Source: Clostridia bacterium
GTDB taxonomy: Bacteria > Bacillota > Clostridia > Oscillospirales > CAG-272
DNA length: 46,907 bases
Assembly (NCBI GenBank): GCA_024404505.1
Contig: JAKSPU010000006.1
Span: 1 to 46,907 of the forward strand
Reading direction: 5' to 3'
The notes below the pieces were generated by a model, which was given only the letters and a program-made list of their open reading frames with translations, did not search any database and was not told where the DNA came from. The position numbers and the translations under genes were made by a program. Of this stretch, positions 43,526 to 46,907 are shown piece after piece (the stretch's first letter is position 1; each line of letters opens with the position of its first letter).

Positions 43526-44149
43526 TTACTTCCCGAACCACTGCTCCCACAACTCCAGCACCTTGAACCGGATCCTGTACTTGGTATGCTCCGTTTCGGT
43601 GATGACGGCATACTGATCCTTGGTCAGTCCCACAGAGATGAAGGCGTCCTCCGCCGTGTCACGGTCGGCACTCGCGGCGGACAGGCAAAGTGGCGGGAAC
43701 AGCACGCACCACCAATTGTGTCCCGCCGCCTCCCCGATGCAGACCCGCAGCGAGAGGTACGTCCCGGCGGGCAGTGTGCAGTCCCCGTAGGTGCGGCGCG
43801 GGTACTCCTCCTCCCCGAGCGTGACCGTCACGGTCCCGGCGAGGTCGTCCCGCCCTTCGTCGGTGATGACCTGCTCAGCGGCGGCGCGGATATCCTCGAG
43901 CCTGTCCCCGATCACGGTGACAGCCGCGGCGCGGTCGGTCTGCCCGGTCAGCCCGTCGGCGGTGACCGCCAGCACCGCGTCGCGGACCTTGAGCTTGAGT
44001 GCCTGATCCTCGTCGCTGTCGGAATTGGCGAGGACGTGCAGCCTCACCACGGTGTCGTAGATGTCCGCTTCCCCGTGGACGGGCAGAAAGCTCAGCGCCA
44101 TGAGAATGACCAGCAGCGCGGCCAGCGCAGGATAAAAACGTCTCGGCAT
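43526..44149 (-). CDS. spoIIR: Stage II sporulation protein R
   Basis: This 207-residue protein is made in the forespore and signals processing of pro-sigma-E by SpoIIGA. A signal-anchor helix (7-27) is followed by the SpoIIR core VVRLHVLANSDSDEDQALKL, AVLAVTADG and GEAAGHNWWCVLFPPLC. It lies alone between R4 and rbfA. I found no confident sigma-F promoter upstream. It is the best evidence that this organism can sporulate. Confidence 0.92.
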   Translation of the reverse strand: MPRRFYPALAALLVILMALSFLPVHGEADIYDTVVRLHVLANSDSDEDQALKLKVRDAVLAVTADGLTGQTDRAAAVTVIGDRLEDIRAAAEQVITDEGRDDLAGTVTVTLGEEEYPRRTYGDCTLPAGTYLSLRVCIGEAAGHNWWCVLFPPLCLSAASADRDTAEDAFISVGLTKDQYAVITETEHTKYRIRFKVLELWEQWFGK

Positions 44150-44251
44150 GAAAAAAATCCCCCTGTATCCGGTATGTGATGACGCCTTGCGGCTACGATC
44201 TCATCATGGACAGGATCGGGGGTCTTTATTCACCCGACGCCGGGATATATG

Positions 44252-44302
44252 AAAAAAGGCTGCCTTTCCGGCAGCCTTTTCATGATCACGTTTCACGTGA
44301 TC
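44252..44302 (-). terminator. Terminator pair downstream of rbfA
   Basis: Read on the minus strand, an 8-pair hairpin (44284-44302) is followed by an 11-pair GGCTGCC stem (44254-44280) with a six-T run at its end (44252-44257). The second is a classic rho-independent terminator four bases beyond the first stem. Confidence 0.9.
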
Positions 44303-44305
44303 CGG

Positions 44306-44722
44306 TCATTCGTTTTCACTTTCGCTTCCACTGTTGTCAGCTTCGTCTTTTTCTTCTTCTGCCGTCTCGTCCTCCGGCTGCGTCGTATACGTGAACCCGC
44401 TGATGATCTTCTCGATCTTCGCGCCGTAGGCGATGGAGCTGTCCTCGACGAAGGTCAGCTCGGGCGTGACGCGCAGATTCAGATTCTTTGCGAGCTGGGT
44501 GCGGAAGTAGCCGTTCGCGGCCTTGAGGCCCTTGGCGATCTCCTTAGGCTCACCGTGCAGGTGGGAGTAGAAGATCTTCGCGTACTTGAGATCGGGGGTG
44601 ACCTCGACGCCGGTCACGCTGACGAACGCGCCGCTGATGCGGGGGTCCTTCACCGTGCGCATGATCTGCGCGGCTTCCTTGTACATTTCTTCGTTGATGC
44701 GGCCCTGTCTGTATTTTGCCAT
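44306..44722 (-). CDS. rbfA: Ribosome-binding factor A
   Basis: This 138-residue factor completes 16S rRNA 5' maturation in the 30S subunit. The family opening MAKYRQGRINEEMYKEAAQI is clear. KDPRISGAFVSVTGVEVTPD and FVEDSSIAYGAKIEKII fit the KH-like fold. A short acidic tail is present. In most Firmicutes rbfA follows infB. Here it is separate, between spoIIR and pgk-tpi, with AAAGGA before the start. It may be read through from pgk-tpi across repeat R5. Confidence 0.94.
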   Translation of the reverse strand: MAKYRQGRINEEMYKEAAQIMRTVKDPRISGAFVSVTGVEVTPDLKYAKIFYSHLHGEPKEIAKGLKAANGYFRTQLAKNLNLRVTPELTFVEDSSIAYGAKIEKIISGFTYTTQPEDETAEEEKDEADNSGSESENE

Positions 44723-44736
44723 ATTATATCCTTTTT

Positions 44737-44807
44737 AAAGTTCTTGAAGAGGCCGGAGGAACTTCTTGTGGGAAGTTCCTCCGGTGGGGTCCGGGGCAAA
44801 GCCCCGG
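44737..44807 (-). repeat. Structured intergenic repeat, copy R5 (short form)
   Basis: On the minus strand a GGGGCTTTGCCCC hairpin (44791-44807) and GGACCCC are followed by a 13-pair hairpin (44753-44784). The tail CTTCAAGAACTTT comes last. The long-hairpin arms differ wholly from the other copies yet still pair. It separates pgk-tpi from rbfA, in the same orientation as both. Confidence 0.85.
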
Positions 44808-44818
44808 GATGCGCATCC

Positions 44819-46885
44819 TTACTGTGCAGCGTCGACGATAGCCGTGAACTTGGCGGGAACGAGGGAGGCGCCGCCGATCAGGCCGCCGTCCACGTTGGGC
44901 TTGGAGAGCAGCTCAGCCGCGTTCTTGTCGTTCATGGAGCCGCCGTACTGGATAGTCGTCAGGTCGGCGACCTCCTTGCCGTACAGCTCGACGAGAGCGT
45001 CGCGGATCTGGCCGCAGGTCTCGTCAGCCTGCTCGGGCGTAGCGGTCAGGCCGGTGCCGATGGCCCACACGGGCTCATAGGCGATGATCACGCGCTTCAT
45101 CTCCTCGGCGGTCACGCCGGCGAGATCCAGCTTGGTCTGCATGGAAACGACTTCCTTGGTGATGCCGGACAGTCTCTGCTCCTTGACCTCACCGAGGCAC
45201 AGGATAACGGTCATACCGGCAGCCAGAGCAGCCTTGACGCGCTTGTTGACGGTCTCGTCGGTCTCACCGAAGTACTGGCGGCGCTCGGAGTGGCCGATGA
45301 TGACGTACTTGACGCCGCACTCGGTCAGCATCTTGGCGGATACCTCACCGGTGTACGCGCCCTTGTCCGCAAAGTGGACGTTCTCGGCGCCGATCTTGAT
45401 GTTGGAGCCTGCGGCAGCAGCCTGCGCGGCGGCGATGGTCACGTAGGGAGCGCAGAAGACGATGTCACAATTGTCCTTGCCGGCGACCATGGGCTTGATC
45501 TCGTTGATGAAAGCAGTGGCCTCGGAGGGAGTGAAGTTCATCTTCCAGTTGCCGGCGATCACGATCTTGCGGGTCGCGTCGGCGAGGCAGGAGATACCGG
45601 GCAGGTCCTTGCCCTCGAGGAACTCGAGAGAAGCGCCGCCGCCGGTGGAGATGTGGGTGATGCGGTCTGCGAAGCCGAGCTGCTCGCAGGCGGCTGCGGA
45701 GTCACCGCCGCCGACGATGGAGATGGCGTCGGACTCAGCCAGAGCCTCGGCCACGGCAATGGTGCCCTTGGCGAGAGTGGGGTTCTCGAACACGCCCATC
45801 GGGCCGTTCCAGACCACGGTCTTGGCGCTCTTGGCAGCCTCTGCATACAGCTCCATGGTCTTGGGGCCGATGTCAAGACCCTGCATATCGTCCGGGATCT
45901 TGTCGGAATCCACGACGGAAACCTCGATCGGGCCGTCGATGGGGTTCGGGAAGGAAGCGGCAATGGTGGTATCGACGGGCAGGAGCAGCTTGACGCCGTT
46001 TGCCTCAGCCTTGGCCATCATATCCTTGCAGTAGTCGATCTTCTCGGTGTCGAGCAGGGACTGACCGACGGTGTAGCCCTTGGCTGCGAGGAAGGTGTAC
46101 GCCATACCGCCGCCGATGATCAGGGTGTCGACCTTGGTCAGCAGGTTGGAGATGACGTTGAGCTTGTCGGAGACCTTGGCGCCGCCGAGGATGGCGACGA
46201 AGGGACGCTCGGGATCGGCGAGAGCCTTACCCATGACGGAGATCTCCTTCTGGATCAGGTAGCCGCAGACAGCCGGCAGACCGGCGTGCTGGGTCACACC
46301 CGCGGTGGAGGCGTGAGCGCGGTGAGCGGTGCCGAAGGCGTCGTTGACGAAGATCTCGGCGAGAGATGCCAGCTCCTTGGAGAACTCGGGATCGTTCTTC
46401 TCCTCGCGGGCGGTGAAGCGGGTGTTCTCAAGCAGGACGATATCGCCGGGCTTCATAGCGGCGACCTTGGCCTTGGCGTCCTCGCCGACGGTATCGTTGG
46501 CGAACACGACGCCGCCGCCGAGCAGCTCGTTGAGCTTGTCCGCGACGATCTGCAGGGAGAGCTTCTTGACATCCTTCTTTGCCTTCTCAAGAGCGGCGGC
46601 GGTAGCGGCCTCGCGCTCCTCCTCGGGCAGAGCGTCGATCTTGGCGATCTCCTTCTTGTCGAGCTTCAGCTTGGCGTCAAAGACGTTGTGGGGCTTGCCC
46701 ATGTGGGAGCAGAGGATGACCATGGCACCCTGTGCCTTGAGGTACTTGATGGTAGGGAGTGCCTCGACGATGCGCTTGTCGGAGGTGATGACACCGTCCT
46801 TCACGGGGACGTTGAAGTCGCAGCGGACCAGCACCCTCTTGCCGGCGACCGCGATGTCTTCGATGGTCTTCTTGTTGTAGGTCAT
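44819..46885 (-). CDS. pgk/tpiA: Phosphoglycerate kinase-triosephosphate isomerase fusion
   Basis: This 688-residue cytoplasmic bifunctional protein covers two glycolysis steps. Phosphoglycerate kinase occupies about 1-430: [26 protein letters not shown] and VGGGDSAAA. It ends with [17 protein letters not shown]. The isomerase starts at once ([12 protein letters not shown] near 443) with no Met of its own. Its catalytic IIGHSERR histidine, [11 protein letters not shown] glutamate and GGSM loop are intact. A Lys/Glu-rich insert (about 70-105) follows CSHMGKP. AAAGGTGG lies ahead of the start. Fusions are known in Thermotoga. Confidence 0.94.
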   Translation of the reverse strand: MTYNKKTIEDIAVAGKRVLVRCDFNVPVKDGVITSDKRIVEALPTIKYLKAQGAMVILCSHMGKPHNVFDAKLKLDKKEIAKIDALPEEEREAATAAALEKAKKDVKKLSLQIVADKLNELLGGGVVFANDTVGEDAKAKVAAMKPGDIVLLENTRFTAREEKNDPEFSKELASLAEIFVNDAFGTAHRAHASTAGVTQHAGLPAVCGYLIQKEISVMGKALADPERPFVAILGGAKVSDKLNVISNLLTKVDTLIIGGGMAYTFLAAKGYTVGQSLLDTEKIDYCKDMMAKAEANGVKLLLPVDTTIAASFPNPIDGPIEVSVVDSDKIPDDMQGLDIGPKTMELYAEAAKSAKTVVWNGPMGVFENPTLAKGTIAVAEALAESDAISIVGGGDSAAACEQLGFADRITHISTGGGASLEFLEGKDLPGISCLADATRKIVIAGNWKMNFTPSEATAFINEIKPMVAGKDNCDIVFCAPYVTIAAAQAAAAGSNIKIGAENVHFADKGAYTGEVSAKMLTECGVKYVIIGHSERRQYFGETDETVNKRVKAALAAGMTVILCLGEVKEQRLSGITKEVVSMQTKLDLAGVTAEEMKRVIIAYEPVWAIGTGLTATPEQADETCGQIRDALVELYGKEVADLTTIQYGGSMNDKNAAELLSKPNVDGGLIGGASLVPAKFTAIVDAAQ

Positions 46886-46907
46886 AGGAGTATTTCCACC
46901 TTTCTTG

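Noticed and set aside
44150-44260. Possible sigma-F promoter for spoIIR
   Set aside because: Sigma-F control is expected from the family, but no convincing -35/-10 pair could be matched.

Overview
The window looks like chromosomal DNA from a GC-rich, endospore-forming Gram-positive bacterium of the class Clostridia, probably an uncultured gut or rumen relative of Oscillospirales or Christensenellales. The order is an inference. The evidence is the Firmicutes-type gene order rimP-nusA-rnpM-ylxQ-infB, spoIIR, an FtsK/SpoIIIE translocase, strong AAAGGAGG-like ribosome binding sites, and lipoproteins with Thr/Pro/Glu linkers. AT-rich promoters with 17-base spacers stand out against the GC-rich coding background. 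I saw no tRNA, rRNA, CRISPR array, transposase or phage gene.

Layout, left to right. The first 4.1 kb (minus strand) holds a cut-off trmK, a small redox-disulfide protein and a polar amino-acid ABC operon (binding protein, permease, ATPase). From 4.4 to 8.5 kb (minus) lie an M24 aminopeptidase, an endonuclease-IV-fold TIM barrel protein, a YqeG phosphatase and a lipoprotein with a glycosidase-like fold. A lone helical protein (plus) follows at 8.6 kb. From 9.2 to 16.2 kb runs the translation operon (minus): rimP, nusA, rnpM, an L7Ae-like gene and infB, ending with a sirtuin and a NUDIX hydrolase where rbfA would usually sit. At 16.5-17.8 kb is a GH4 alpha-galactosidase (minus).

At 18 kb a chimeric remnant of an ECF sigma factor (plus) runs into the 3' end of a PrsW-type protease (minus). 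Upstream of that protease is a carbohydrate cassette (20.1-26.1 kb): a DUF4838 lipoprotein, a LamG-like protein and a 1119-residue beta-helix protein. LepA (minus) and MscL (plus) diverge at 28.2 kb. Asparaginase and an acyltransferase-fold protein (minus) diverge from RNase HI and a lipoprotein (plus) at 31.2 kb. A secreted beta-propeller with a C-terminal membrane anchor (minus) diverges from a plus-strand run at 34.3-43.1 kb: ftsK, an Lgt-like protein, a CPBP protease, a DJ-1/PfpI protein, 5-formyltetrahydrofolate cyclo-ligase, a second CPBP protease and an unknown protein. The right end (minus) carries spoIIR, a detached rbfA and a fused phosphoglycerate kinase-triosephosphate isomerase gene.

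The most unusual feature is a family of structured intergenic repeats. Each copy has one or more GGGGCnnTGCCCC hairpins, a long hairpin whose arms differ between copies but still pair, and a CAAGAACTTT tail. Two copies, at 1.2-1.7 kb and 43.1-43.5 kb in opposite orientation, extend to about 400-480 bases. These add a GTTC..GAAC hairpin, a terminator-like hairpin and several GC-rich hairpins around a shared GGGGGGTAGGTCCCC segment. The second notable locus is the sigma-factor/PrsW junction at 18.1-18.5 kb.
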